The notes beneath the pieces were generated by a model that had not been told where the DNA came from, searched no databases, and was given only the letters and a program-made list of their open reading frames with translations. Positions 55,792 to 64,000 of a stretch of DNA of 64,000 bases are shown here, one piece after another. The position numbers and the translations under genes are program-made. The first letter of the stretch is position 1, and each line of letters opens with the position of its first letter. The stretch is taken from NCBI RefSeq assembly GCF_003626645.1, contig NZ_RBAM01000001.1, forward strand, positions 186,001 to 250,000. Direction: 5' to 3'. The stretch is from Streptomyces klenkii. Lineage in GTDB: Bacteria; Actinomycetota; Actinomycetes; Streptomycetales; Streptomycetaceae.

Positions 55792-57567
55792 ATGAAGATT
55801 CTGCTCACTCTCCCGAACACCGGCCTGGGGACATCCGACTTCCTGCGCTCCGGCAACATCGTCCACGAGCCTTCACTGGACACCGCCCCCGCCGAGGACG
55901 TCCTGGCGGCTCTCGACCGGTACGGAGCCACCGCCCTCGTCGCGTCGCAGCCGCCCGACGAGGCGGCCCTGCGGCGCCGGACCGACGCCCGGGGGCCCGT
56001 CTTCCTCGCATGCGTTCCCGCCGCGGCCCCCCGGAGCGGCGGTGACCTGGAGGCCGTCGCCGCGGCCCTGGCCCGCTGCGAGCGGCACTTCGCGCTCTCG
56101 CGCCCGCTCACCGGCGCCGCTCCGCCGCCCGGCGAGGGCCCGCGCGAGGTCGTCCTGATCGGCGCCGGAGTCGTCAACCTGGTCACGGCGCTGTACCTGA
56201 CCGAGGCCGGATACCGAGTGACCGTCCTCGACCGCTCGCCGGCACCGGGCGGCGCCGCGTGGGAGGCGTACGGCTGCACGCACGCCGGCGACGACGCGCG
56301 CATGTTCACGTTCACCGAGATGGACAGCTACAACAACCAGGACTTCCACGGCAGCCCGCCCGACTGGTTCCGGCGGACCGTCGAGGAGAACGGCTGGCTC
56401 GCCCGCGACGCCTGGACCCTGTCCCCGGAGGAGCTCGCCTGGATCGACGAGTTCGAGCGCGTCCCCTCCTGGCTGGCCCGCTCCTACAACGACGACATCT
56501 TCGCCCTGACCGCCGAGGCCGGCCGGGAGTGGGCCCGGCTGCGGGCAAGCCGCGCCGGGCTGTTCGAGGACGCCGTCGTGGCCGACGACATCCTGCGCGT
56601 GTACGAGGACCCCGCCCACCTGGAGTCCGCGCTGGCCCGGCACCGCGCCATCGGCGCCGTCCTGCACGAACTCCGGCCCACCGGAGCGGCACGGGACTGC
56701 GCCGCCCTGGCCGGGCCGTTGCGCGACGGCAGCCTCGCCGGGGGCTTCTTCGTCCCCGGCTTCACCCTCAACGTGCACAAGTTCACCGACCGGGCCGTCG
56801 CGTGGCTGACGGACCGGGGCGCCCGCTTCCACTGGAACACCGCCGTGTCGGGCGTACGGCGCGACGCCTCGGGGACGCCGACCGGCCTGGACTGCCCGGT
56901 GCCGCTGCCTCCCGACGCCCACGTCATCGCCTCGCCCGGCGTCTACGGAAGCGAGCTGCTGCGCGGCACACCCTGCGAAGGGAGGATCCACGGCGTCCTC
57001 GGCGGCTGGATCCGGATCAGCAACCGCGCCACCGGGCTGCGCAACTCCCTCAAGGTCGGGCGCCGCGGCCACGTCACCGAGGACGCGAACGTGACGGTGG
57101 GGCTGGACGCCGACGGCCGGGAGATCCTGATCGTCGGCTCCGGCTACGGCTACACGGGCGCCGGCACCAAACCCGACGAACGGCAGCTCGCCGCCATGCG
57201 GCACGGCATCTCCGACACGATCGAGCGCCTCTTCCCGGACCGCGCCGGCCTGCCGGCCTCGTCCCGCAGCAGCGACAACTACGCCTTCAAGTACTGCATA
57301 CGCCCCTGGACCGCGACCTCGCTCGGCCTCTACCACACGGAACAGGGCCCGGGCCGGGGCCTGTACGTCGTCAACGGCGGCCACAACACCGGCGGTTTCG
57401 CCCAGGCCCCGGCCATCGCCCGGGCCGTACTGGCCACGCTGCGCGGCGAGGACCACCCGATGCACCGGCTCTACCACCCCGAGCGGTTCACGGCCTTCAC
57501 GGCCCCGGCCGCCTCCACCCGCACGCCTGCCGCGCGGGCACCCCAGCCGCTCGCCTCGCGCACCTGA
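55792..57567 (+). CDS. FAD-dependent oxidoreductase with unusual N-terminal domain
   Basis: A 591-residue flavoprotein. The dinucleotide-binding motif begins VVLIGAGVVNLVTALYLTEA near residue 120, and a C-terminal loop (LYVVNGGHNTGGFAQAPAIA) closes the FAD site, as in D-amino-acid-oxidase-fold enzymes. Residues 1-110 precede the FAD fold and resemble a small alpha/beta domain (AALDRYGATALVASQPPDEA), which I cannot assign. Oxidation of an amine or amino acid is plausible. ATG 55792; the 221-base gap before it may hold an internal promoter. Confidence 0.82.
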   Translation: MKILLTLPNTGLGTSDFLRSGNIVHEPSLDTAPAEDVLAALDRYGATALVASQPPDEAALRRRTDARGPVFLACVPAAAPRSGGDLEAVAAALARCERHFALSRPLTGAAPPPGEGPREVVLIGAGVVNLVTALYLTEAGYRVTVLDRSPAPGGAAWEAYGCTHAGDDARMFTFTEMDSYNNQDFHGSPPDWFRRTVEENGWLARDAWTLSPEELAWIDEFERVPSWLARSYNDDIFALTAEAGREWARLRASRAGLFEDAVVADDILRVYEDPAHLESALARHRAIGAVLHELRPTGAARDCAALAGPLRDGSLAGGFFVPGFTLNVHKFTDRAVAWLTDRGARFHWNTAVSGVRRDASGTPTGLDCPVPLPPDAHVIASPGVYGSELLRGTPCEGRIHGVLGGWIRISNRATGLRNSLKVGRRGHVTEDANVTVGLDADGREILIVGSGYGYTGAGTKPDERQLAAMRHGISDTIERLFPDRAGLPASSRSSDNYAFKYCIRPWTATSLGLYHTEQGPGRGLYVVNGGHNTGGFAQAPAIARAVLATLRGEDHPMHRLYHPERFTAFTAPAASTRTPAARAPQPLASRT

Positions 57568-57681
57568 CCCGCCGGGGGGCAGGCCCGTAGGCCTGACAGG
57601 TAGACCGGGCCGTGGACCCCGTCCCGTAAACCCGGCCCGTATCGCCGACACCCGGTCCGCAGACCTGGAGAAGAGGACCCC

Positions 57682-59229
57682 ATGCACACCGACCCCCCTC
57701 TGGAGCCCGCCGACTGGGAGGAGTTCCGGGCCCTGGGCAAGCGGATCGTCGACGACATCGCCGATCACCTCGCCGGCCTCCGCGAGCGCCCCGTGTGGCA
57801 GCCCGTCCCCGAGGACGTCCGGGCCTCGTTCCGCGCCGGCCTCCCGGCGAAGGGGATGCCCATGGCCGACGTGTACGAGGAGTTCCGGACGACGGTCCTG
57901 CCGTTCCCGCGCGGCAACATCCACCCGCGCTTCTGGGGCTGGGCCAACGGCTCCGGCGTGCCGGTCGCGGCGTACGGCGACCTGCTGGCCTCGGTGATCA
58001 ACTGCACGCTCGGCTCGGGCGGGAACGCCGCGATGATGGTCGAGCAGCAGGTCATCGAATGGCTCCAGCAGGCCCTCCGCTGGCCCGCCGCCGGCTCCGG
58101 GCTGCTGACCAGCGGCGCCTCCATGGGCCAGGTCACGGCCCTCGCCGCCGCCCGGGTGGCGAAGGCGCCCTCCGCAGCGCCCTCCACAATGCCTTCCACA
58201 GAGCCTTCCGCCGGATTCCGCGACGAGGGAGCCGTCGCCTCGGGCGTGCAGTTCACCGTCTACGGGTCCGAGGAGACCCACCACTCGGTCGACAAGGCCG
58301 TCGAGCTGCTCGGCATCGGCCGCCGCTTCTTCCGGAAGGTCCCGGTGGACCGCGACTTCCGGATCGATGTCGGCGCGCTGCGCGCCGCGATCCGCGCGGA
58401 CCGGGACGCGGGCCTGCACCCGCTCTGCCTGATCGGCAACGCCGGTACGGTCAACACCGGCGCGATCGACCCCCTCCGGACCCTGCTGGAGATCGCCCGC
58501 GAAGAGGACCTCTGGTACCACGTGGACGGCGCGTTCGGGGCGTTCGCCCAGCTCCTGCCGTCCCACCGTCCCCTCCTCGACGGCCTGGCCGAGGCCGACT
58601 CGCTCGTCTGCGACCTGCACAAATGGCTCTACATGCCGTTCGACGTCAGCTGCCTGCTCATCCGGAGCGAGGGCGTGCTGGAGGCGGCCTTCAGCTCCAG
58701 CGCGGACTACATCAGCAGCACCGCCGCCGGACCGTCCGCCTACCCCGTCGCCTTCTCCGACCGGGGCGTCGAGCAGTCCCGGCGCTTCCGGGCGCTGAAG
58801 GTGTGGTTCGCCCTCAAGACCCACGGCATCGGGGCGTTCGCCGAGGCCATTGCCGCGAACGTCGCCCAGGTCGCCCACCTGGCCGCACGCGTCGACGCCG
58901 CCGGCGACCTCGAACTCGTCGCCCGCAGCGACCTGAACGTGGCCTGCTTCCGGTACGTCTGGCCCGGAGCCGCCCCGGACGCCGCCGACCGCGTCAACCG
59001 GGGCATCCTGAGCCGGTTGCAGACCGAGGGACTGGCGATGCCCTCGCACACGGTCCTCGACGGCAAGTTCGTCATCCGCGTCGCCGACAACAACCACCGC
59101 ACCGACGTCACCGACTTCGACTTCCTGATCGCTCAGGTACGGGCCATCGGGGCGGAGCTGCGCGCGGCGGAGGAGAGCGCCGGCCCTGCCGGGCCCGCCG
59201 GGACCACGCCAACGGCGGGCGGCTGCTGA
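57682..59229 (+). CDS. PLP-dependent group II decarboxylase
   Basis: A 515-residue aromatic-amino-acid-decarboxylase-family enzyme. The PLP lysine is Lys314 in D-L-H-K-W-L, and the ring-nitrogen Asp is Asp282 in H-V-D-G-A-F-G. TSGASMGQVTALAAAR is the phosphate loop. A Ser/Pro-rich insert lies near residues 165-185. Substrates in the family include aromatic amino acids, Glu, 2,4-diaminobutyrate and lysine-like acids; which one applies here cannot be read. GGAGAAGAGGA ribosome site. It abuts the next gene with a one-base gap. Confidence 0.88.
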   Translation: MHTDPPLEPADWEEFRALGKRIVDDIADHLAGLRERPVWQPVPEDVRASFRAGLPAKGMPMADVYEEFRTTVLPFPRGNIHPRFWGWANGSGVPVAAYGDLLASVINCTLGSGGNAAMMVEQQVIEWLQQALRWPAAGSGLLTSGASMGQVTALAAARVAKAPSAAPSTMPSTEPSAGFRDEGAVASGVQFTVYGSEETHHSVDKAVELLGIGRRFFRKVPVDRDFRIDVGALRAAIRADRDAGLHPLCLIGNAGTVNTGAIDPLRTLLEIAREEDLWYHVDGAFGAFAQLLPSHRPLLDGLAEADSLVCDLHKWLYMPFDVSCLLIRSEGVLEAAFSSSADYISSTAAGPSAYPVAFSDRGVEQSRRFRALKVWFALKTHGIGAFAEAIAANVAQVAHLAARVDAAGDLELVARSDLNVACFRYVWPGAAPDAADRVNRGILSRLQTEGLAMPSHTVLDGKFVIRVADNNHRTDVTDFDFLIAQVRAIGAELRAAEESAGPAGPAGTTPTAGGC

Positions 59230-59230
59230 C

Positions 59231-61594
59231 ATGGAACCGGACGAGGAGTACCCGGTCGCCGGCCTCACCGCCCCGGTGGAGATCCTGGTCGACGGCCATG
59301 GTGTCCCCCACCTCTACGCCCGGACCCGGACCGACCTCTTCCGAGCACAGGGCTTCGACGCCGCCCGGGAACGCCTGTTCCAGCTCGACCTGTGGCGCCG
59401 GCGCGGGCTCGGCCGCCTCTCCGAGGTGTACGGCGAACGGTTCGTCGCCCGCGACCGCGCGGCACGCCTCTTCCTCTACCGGGGCGACATGCGCGCCGAA
59501 TGGGCGGCCTACGGCGCGGACGCCGAGGACGTGGCCACCGCGTTCACCGAAGGGATCAACGCCTTCGTCCGGCTCTGCGAGCGGCGGCCGGACCTGCTGC
59601 CCGCCGAGTTCCGCGAGCTGGGCCACCGGCCGGCCCTGTGGGAGCCGCGCGACATCGCCGTCATCCGCAGCCACGGCCTGACCGGCAACGCCGAACAGAA
59701 GGTCGCCCGCGCCCTGACCTTGCGCGACTACGGGCCCGCCGTCGAAGACCTGCGCCGCGTCCGGGAACCGGCGCGCGAGGTGCGCGTCCCCGACGGCCTG
59801 GACCTCTCCCTCATCCCCGACGACGTGCTCGACGTCTACCGTCTCGCCACCACCCCCGTCGACCTCACCCTGAGCCTCACGGGCGACGCCCCGGACGCGC
59901 CCCGCCCCCGCACCCGCCCCGAAGGAAGCAACAACTGGGTCATCGGCCCCGGCAGGACGGCGACCGGCCGCCCCCTGCTCGCCAACGACCCCCACCGGGC
60001 GATCACCCTGCCCTCCCTGCGCCGCCTGGTGCACCTGTCGGCCCCGGGCCTGGACGCCGCCGGCGCGGGCGAGCCCGCCCTGCCCGGCCTGTCCATCGGG
60101 CACAACGGCCACCTCGCGTTCGGCCTGACCATCTTCTCCATCGACCAAGAAGACCTGTACGTCTACGAGACCGCCCCGGACGACCCCGGCAGCTACCGCT
60201 ACGACGGCCGCTGGGAACCCATGCGGGTCGTCCGCGAACAGGTGCGCGTGGCCGGCGGCGACCCGGTCGAGATCGAACTGCGCTTCACCCGGCACGGCCC
60301 CGTCATCCGCGAGGACCCCGCCCGCCGCACCGCCTTCGCCGTGCGGGCCGCCTGGCTCGAACCCGGCACGGCCCCCTACCTCGGCAGCCTGCGCCTCTTG
60401 CAGGCCCGCACAGCAGACGCGTTCACCGAAGCCCTCGACCACTGGGGCGCCCCCGGCGAGAACATGGTGTACGCCGCACCGGACGGCACGATCGGCTGGC
60501 GCCCCGCCGGAGCCGTACCCGTACGGCCCGGCTGGGACGGCCTGCTGCCCGTTCCCGGCGACGGCCGCTACGAATGGGCCGGCCTCCGGCCCGCGCACCC
60601 GGCGGCTGCCCTGCGCAACCCTCCGCAGGGCTGGTTCGCCAGCGCCAACGAAATGAACCTCCCCGACGGCTTCCCCCACGAGCAGTGCACCATCGGCTAC
60701 GACTGGGACCACCGCTTCCGCTACGACCGGATCGCCGAAGTCCTGGACGGCGACAGCGACAGCGATAGCTACAGCGACGGCTACAGCGCCCGCGCGATGA
60801 CGGTCGAGGACTGCGTAAGGCTCCAGGGCGACACCGTCAACGTCGCGGCCCGGCGCGTCCTCGCGTCCCTGGAGGACTACGAGCCGCCACCCCCGCTCGC
60901 CGCGGCGGCCGCCCTGCTGCGCTCCTGGGACTGCGACGAAAGCACCGGCTCCGCAGCCGCCGCGCTCTACCAGGTGTGGTCCCGCCGCCACCTCCGCCCC
61001 GCCCTGCTGCGCCACGCCCTCTCCGGCCTCCTCCCGCCCGGCGCCGTGGACGGCGCGCTGGCGCGGTTGCTCGCCGACGAGGAACTGGGCGCCGACGTCC
61101 GCACCGACATCGGCCTGCTGGACCCCGCCCGCCACGACCGCGCCGCGCTGGACCGGCTGCTGACCACCTCACTGGACAGCGCCCTGCGCGAGACCCGGAA
61201 GCTGCTGGGGGAGGACATGAACCGCTGGAGATGGGGAGCCCTGCACCACGCCGCGCCCGCCCACCCGCTGGCCGGGCGCCTCCGCCGGCCCTGGACGCGC
61301 CTCGACCGCCGCGAACGTCCGGGCAGCGGGGACACGGTGCTGAGCACCGGATACGACGCCGGCTTCACCCAGGACGCGGGAGCGAGCTTCCGCATCGTCG
61401 TCGACGTCGGGGACTGGGACCGCTCCCGCGCCATGAACGCCCCCGGCCAGTCCGGCCGCCCGGACAGCCCGCACTGGGACGACCTGTACGAGGACTGGGC
61501 CCGCGACCGCGCCTTCCCGCTCCACTACAGCCGCGCCGCCGTCGAGGCCCACACCCGTACCCGCATCGTGCTCGTCCCCGCCCCCGCCGCTTAG
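59231..61594 (+). CDS. penicillin acylase family hydrolase, no signal peptide
   Basis: A 787-residue Ntn hydrolase. The autoprocessing site is P-E-G232-S233-N-N-W, so the beta chain starts at Ser233. The alpha-chain ending (DLTLSLTG) and beta motifs HGPVI, and NEMNLPDG with catalytic Asn, are present. Most family members are exported; this one begins MEPDEEYPVAG with no signal peptide and so should act in the cytoplasm. In a biosynthetic setting it may remove an acyl group from an intermediate. Its start is one base after the decarboxylase stop. Confidence 0.88.
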   Translation: MEPDEEYPVAGLTAPVEILVDGHGVPHLYARTRTDLFRAQGFDAARERLFQLDLWRRRGLGRLSEVYGERFVARDRAARLFLYRGDMRAEWAAYGADAEDVATAFTEGINAFVRLCERRPDLLPAEFRELGHRPALWEPRDIAVIRSHGLTGNAEQKVARALTLRDYGPAVEDLRRVREPAREVRVPDGLDLSLIPDDVLDVYRLATTPVDLTLSLTGDAPDAPRPRTRPEGSNNWVIGPGRTATGRPLLANDPHRAITLPSLRRLVHLSAPGLDAAGAGEPALPGLSIGHNGHLAFGLTIFSIDQEDLYVYETAPDDPGSYRYDGRWEPMRVVREQVRVAGGDPVEIELRFTRHGPVIREDPARRTAFAVRAAWLEPGTAPYLGSLRLLQARTADAFTEALDHWGAPGENMVYAAPDGTIGWRPAGAVPVRPGWDGLLPVPGDGRYEWAGLRPAHPAAALRNPPQGWFASANEMNLPDGFPHEQCTIGYDWDHRFRYDRIAEVLDGDSDSDSYSDGYSARAMTVEDCVRLQGDTVNVAARRVLASLEDYEPPPPLAAAAALLRSWDCDESTGSAAAALYQVWSRRHLRPALLRHALSGLLPPGAVDGALARLLADEELGADVRTDIGLLDPARHDRAALDRLLTTSLDSALRETRKLLGEDMNRWRWGALHHAAPAHPLAGRLRRPWTRLDRRERPGSGDTVLSTGYDAGFTQDAGASFRIVVDVGDWDRSRAMNAPGQSGRPDSPHWDDLYEDWARDRAFPLHYSRAAVEAHTRTRIVLVPAPAA

Positions 61595-61636
61595 GGTGGA
61601 TCGATCGACCCGTCACGACCGCGGAGAGGTGCACAC

Positions 61637-62650
61637 ATGACCGGCAGGGCGCCCCGCACGTACGTCGTGGGCCTGCTCGCGGCCCTCATGGCAACAGCCC
61701 TGTGGGGCTTCACGTTCCTGGGGCCGGCCGCCGTCGCCCCCGTGAACGTCTACTACCTCGTCGTGGGCCGCTACGCGGTCTTCGGCGTCATGTCCCTGGC
61801 CGTGCTCGCACTCCACCGCGGCAGACTCCGCCGGCTCGGCGCCCGCAACCTGCTGCTCGCCCTGCATCTGGGCGTCATCGGATACATCGGCTTCTACCTG
61901 CTGCTGTCCCTGTCCTCCCAGGCCGGCGGGGGAGTGCTCGCCTCGACCCTCACCGGGCTGATCCCCCTGCTGGTGACCCTGGCCTCCAACGCGACCGAGC
62001 AGGTCCTGCCGTGGCGCCGGCTCGTCCTGCCGGTCGCGGCGATCTCCGGCGGGCTGCTCCTGGTCAACGGCGGTGCGTCCCACGGGCGGACGGCGGACGG
62101 CGACGTGACGACCGGGGTGGTGCTCGGCGTCCTCGCCTGCGTCGCCTGGTCCTACTTCGTCATCGTCAACCGCATCGCCTTGAACCGGGCCCGGCCCGCC
62201 GCCGACAACGCCACGTGGACGGCCTGCATCGGCCTCGGGGCGTTCGGCGCCTCGCTGTTCCTCCTCCCGCTCGCCCGGTCCGGAGACGGCCCGTCGCCCT
62301 TCTCGGACGCCGGCACACTCAGGCCGTTCCTGCTGTGGTGCGTCGCGCTGGCCGTCCTGGGCTCGTGGTGCGCGACCTGGTTCTGGAACATCGCCTCGAA
62401 ACGGCTGCCCGCCACGGTCATGGGCCCCGTCATCGGCATGGAGGCGGTGTTCGGAGCGGCCTTCAACCTGATCTGGGAGGGGCGGGCGCCCACCTTCCAC
62501 GAGCTCTGGGGCGGTCTCCTCGTCATCGTCGGCGTCCTGTTCGGCTCCTATCTCTTCAACCGCGCGAACACGTCGCGTGGTGACCGGGAGCCCGCCGGCC
62601 GGGACGAGCAGCAGGAGCCACGGCACGGCAAGGCACCGAGCGCCCGTTGA
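61637..62650 (+). CDS. EamA/DMT-superfamily exporter (second)
   Basis: A 337-residue transporter with ten membrane segments: GLLAALMATALWGFTFLGPA, GRYAVFGVMSLAVLAL, GVLASTLTGLIPLLVTLASN, VLGVLACVAWSYFVIVNRIA and VMGPVIGMEAVFGAAFNLIW with a C-terminal GVLFGSYLFNRA. It belongs to the same superfamily as the exporter at the end of the kamA arm but the two are clearly divergent in sequence. Probable role is export of product or by-product. ATG with GGAGAGG ribosome site. It ends before a small hairpin. Confidence 0.87.
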   Translation: MTGRAPRTYVVGLLAALMATALWGFTFLGPAAVAPVNVYYLVVGRYAVFGVMSLAVLALHRGRLRRLGARNLLLALHLGVIGYIGFYLLLSLSSQAGGGVLASTLTGLIPLLVTLASNATEQVLPWRRLVLPVAAISGGLLLVNGGASHGRTADGDVTTGVVLGVLACVAWSYFVIVNRIALNRARPAADNATWTACIGLGAFGASLFLLPLARSGDGPSPFSDAGTLRPFLLWCVALAVLGSWCATWFWNIASKRLPATVMGPVIGMEAVFGAAFNLIWEGRAPTFHELWGGLLVIVGVLFGSYLFNRANTSRGDREPAGRDEQQEPRHGKAPSAR

Positions 62651-62662
62651 ACCGCCGTCGGC

Positions 62663-62680
62663 CCGGTCGTTATGGACCGG
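62663..62680. terminator. short bidirectional hairpin
   Basis: CCGGTC at 62663-62668 pairs with GACCGG at 62675-62680 around a six-base loop. It lies between the convergent exporter and esterase genes and overlaps the esterase stop. Confidence 0.45.
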
Positions 62681-64000
62681 TCAGCGGCAGTGCGGGGAAG
62701 GCGTGGTCCTGCCAGATCAGGCGGGAGGCCTCCTCCGGGTAGGCGGTGACGGCCGGCAGGGTGTCGTAGACCTGTACGAGGCGCTGACCGGTGTCGTACG
62801 CGGGCCAGCCGGGGTCGCCGTGGGTGGCGAAGGCCGTCCACGCGGCGCGCATGCGGGCGGAGAGCGCCTCCGCCTCCGGGGACGGATCCTCGCCGATCAG
62901 CACGGCCGGCTGGCCGCGGTCCAGGTTGCCGAAGACGAGCGGGACGTCGAGGCCGTGGCAGGCGCCGAAGGCGCCGCCCATGCCCGGGGCGGGCCAGGCC
63001 AGCTCGTAGACGTGGGCGCGGCTGCCGGCAGCAGTCTGCGCCTCGGCGAGGCGGAGGCTCGGCATGCGGAAGAGCCAGTCGGAGTGGACCAGTTCGTACA
63101 GCTCGTCCGGGCCCGCGGCCGGATAGCCGTCGCGGTAGCGGCGGGCGCCGTCACGGCCGGGGGCGAAGGCGTCGAGTGCGGCCGTCGCCTGCTCCTGTGT
63201 CACCTGGCCGAGGAGGCCGTCGAGCGCGGTGAACAGCCGCTGTTCGTGGCGGGTGTGGCCGACGAGGAGCGGAACGCCGCGGGCTGCTCCTTCGGCCAGA
63301 GCCTGCCACGGGGTGACCGGCAGGGCATCGCCCTCGACGACCGGCGAGAACGGGATCGACCTGAGCGCCGCCCGGCCCCAGCGATCCGCCCAGTGTTCCG
63401 TCCCGGCGCCCAACTCGGCGCCGACCGCGTCACCGGCGGCGGACAGCCGGGCCGGGGACACCACGGACAGGTCGGCCACCGTGGGCTTCAGCCCCAGCTC
63501 GGCGGCGCAGGCGGCGGCGATGCCGGCAGCGAGCTCCGGCGTGAAGAACGTGCCCGGCACGCTCTGCGCGACGGCCCGGCCGAAGAGCCCGGCTGCGCGT
63601 GGCATCGCCAGCAGCGCGGCGACCGAGCCGGCGCCCGCTGACTGCCCGAAGGCCGTGACGCGGTCCGGGTCGCCGCCGAAGGCGCGGATGTTGTCCCGCA
63701 CCCACTCCAGAGCGGCGATCTGGTCGAGCAGGCCCCGGTTGGCCGGCGCCCCTTCGATCTGCCCGAAGCCCTCCAGCCCCACACGGTAGTTGAACGTCAC
63801 CACGATGACGCCGCCCTCGCGCGCCAGGCGCCCGCCGTCGTACTCGGGGAGACCGGACATGCCGATCGTGTAGGCGCCGCCCTGGATCCACACCATCACC
63901 GGCAGCCCGGCGCCCGGGCCCGGCTCGGGCGACCAGACGTTGACGGTCAGCCAGTCGTCGGCCGCCTGCCCACTGTTGCCCACCGCGTCCCGCGCCAGCG
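62670..64000 (-). CDS. carboxylesterase type B, 5' end cut by the window
   Basis: The visible 443 residues are a carboxylesterase/lipase of the type B family. PVMVWIQGGAYTIG gives the oxyanion hole, VTFNYRVGLEGFG follows, and the nucleophile elbow is F-G-Q-S-A-G-A-G-S. The His region GACHGLDVPLVFGNL carries the late catalytic His. The reading frame continues open to the window edge, so the true N-terminus is outside. It is convergent with the exporter and is probably not part of the cluster. Confidence 0.85.
   Translation of the reverse strand, partial: LARDAVGNSGQAADDWLTVNVWSPEPGPGAGLPVMVWIQGGAYTIGMSGLPEYDGGRLAREGGVIVVTFNYRVGLEGFGQIEGAPANRGLLDQIAALEWVRDNIRAFGGDPDRVTAFGQSAGAGSVAALLAMPRAAGLFGRAVAQSVPGTFFTPELAAGIAAACAAELGLKPTVADLSVVSPARLSAAGDAVGAELGAGTEHWADRWGRAALRSIPFSPVVEGDALPVTPWQALAEGAARGVPLLVGHTRHEQRLFTALDGLLGQVTQEQATAALDAFAPGRDGARRYRDGYPAAGPDELYELVHSDWLFRMPSLRLAEAQTAAGSRAHVYELAWPAPGMGGAFGACHGLDVPLVFGNLDRGQPAVLIGEDPSPEAEALSARMRAAWTAFATHGDPGWPAYDTGQRLVQVYDTLPAVTAYPEEASRLIWQDHAFPALPLTGP

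Noticed and set aside
57600..57645. CGGGCCG/CGGCCCG pairing before the decarboxylase gene
   Set aside because: Seven-base stem with a long loop in GC-rich DNA; not distinguishable from chance.
55873..59268. Long open frame of 1131 codons on the minus strand, opposite the FAD oxidoreductase and decarboxylase genes
   Set aside because: It is antisense to two well-motivated enzymes and its product is Gly/Arg/Val-rich without domains. Such shadows are normal in high-GC DNA. The same holds for the long frames opposite the eCIS, hydroxylase and UvrA-like genes.

Overview
The window reads as chromosomal DNA of a Streptomyces-type actinomycete. Base composition is very GC-rich, third codon positions are almost all G or C, GTG starts are frequent, and many genes overlap their neighbour by four bases. 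Several loci are typical of the group: a contractile injection system of the Streptomyces kind, an actinobacterial gvpOAFGJLSK gas-vesicle operon, a lanthionine synthetase locus, a cytochrome P450 paired with a TetR regulator, and a xanthine-dehydrogenase-type operon. I saw no rRNA, tRNA, CRISPR array, transposase or prophage integrase.

Layout. 1-15546 (+) is the right part of an extracellular contractile injection system (eCIS): AAA+ ATPase, tube/LysM baseplate proteins, a spike hub split into two genes, PAAR-like tip, gp25, two large baseplate wedge proteins, a tail-protein/beta-helix protein and a DUF6519 protein. Sheath and inner-tube genes must lie left of the window. 15562-18826 holds unrelated genes on the minus strand: a PEP-mutase-family protein, a large regulator and a SnoaL-like protein. 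18950-23096 (-) is a compact lanthipeptide locus: a lyase-kinase-cyclase synthetase whose cyclase domain keeps the zinc ligands (class IV, LanL type), a short precursor gene, and a separate LanC. 23299-31238 is a mix of housekeeping and accessory genes with clear bidirectional terminators, a TetR/P450 divergent pair and a decayed WYL regulator.

31273-34753 (+) is the gas-vesicle operon. 34716-40227 (-) carries a flavin monooxygenase, Nudix hydrolase, phosphatase, an ABC-2 exporter and an orphan PqqD-like protein. 40425-46252 is a molybdenum hydroxylase operon (2Fe-2S, FAD and molybdopterin subunits plus XdhC) divergent from a TetR gene with two palindromic operators. 46280-49920 (-) holds a UvrA-like ABC protein and a SLOG-domain plus small-membrane-protein pair that resembles nucleotide-signalling or defence modules.

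50079-62650 looks like a previously undescribed small-molecule gene cluster. It is built around a 570-base divergent promoter region. The left arm has lysine 2,3-aminomutase, an ATP-grasp ligase and an EamA exporter. The right arm has a gamma-glutamyl-hydrolase-type amidotransferase, GNAT, FAD oxidoreductase, PLP decarboxylase, penicillin-acylase-family hydrolase and a second EamA exporter. A beta-lysine-derived, amide-ligated product with a protecting or maturation step is a reasonable inference; the product itself cannot be read from the sequence. A carboxylesterase gene runs off the right edge.
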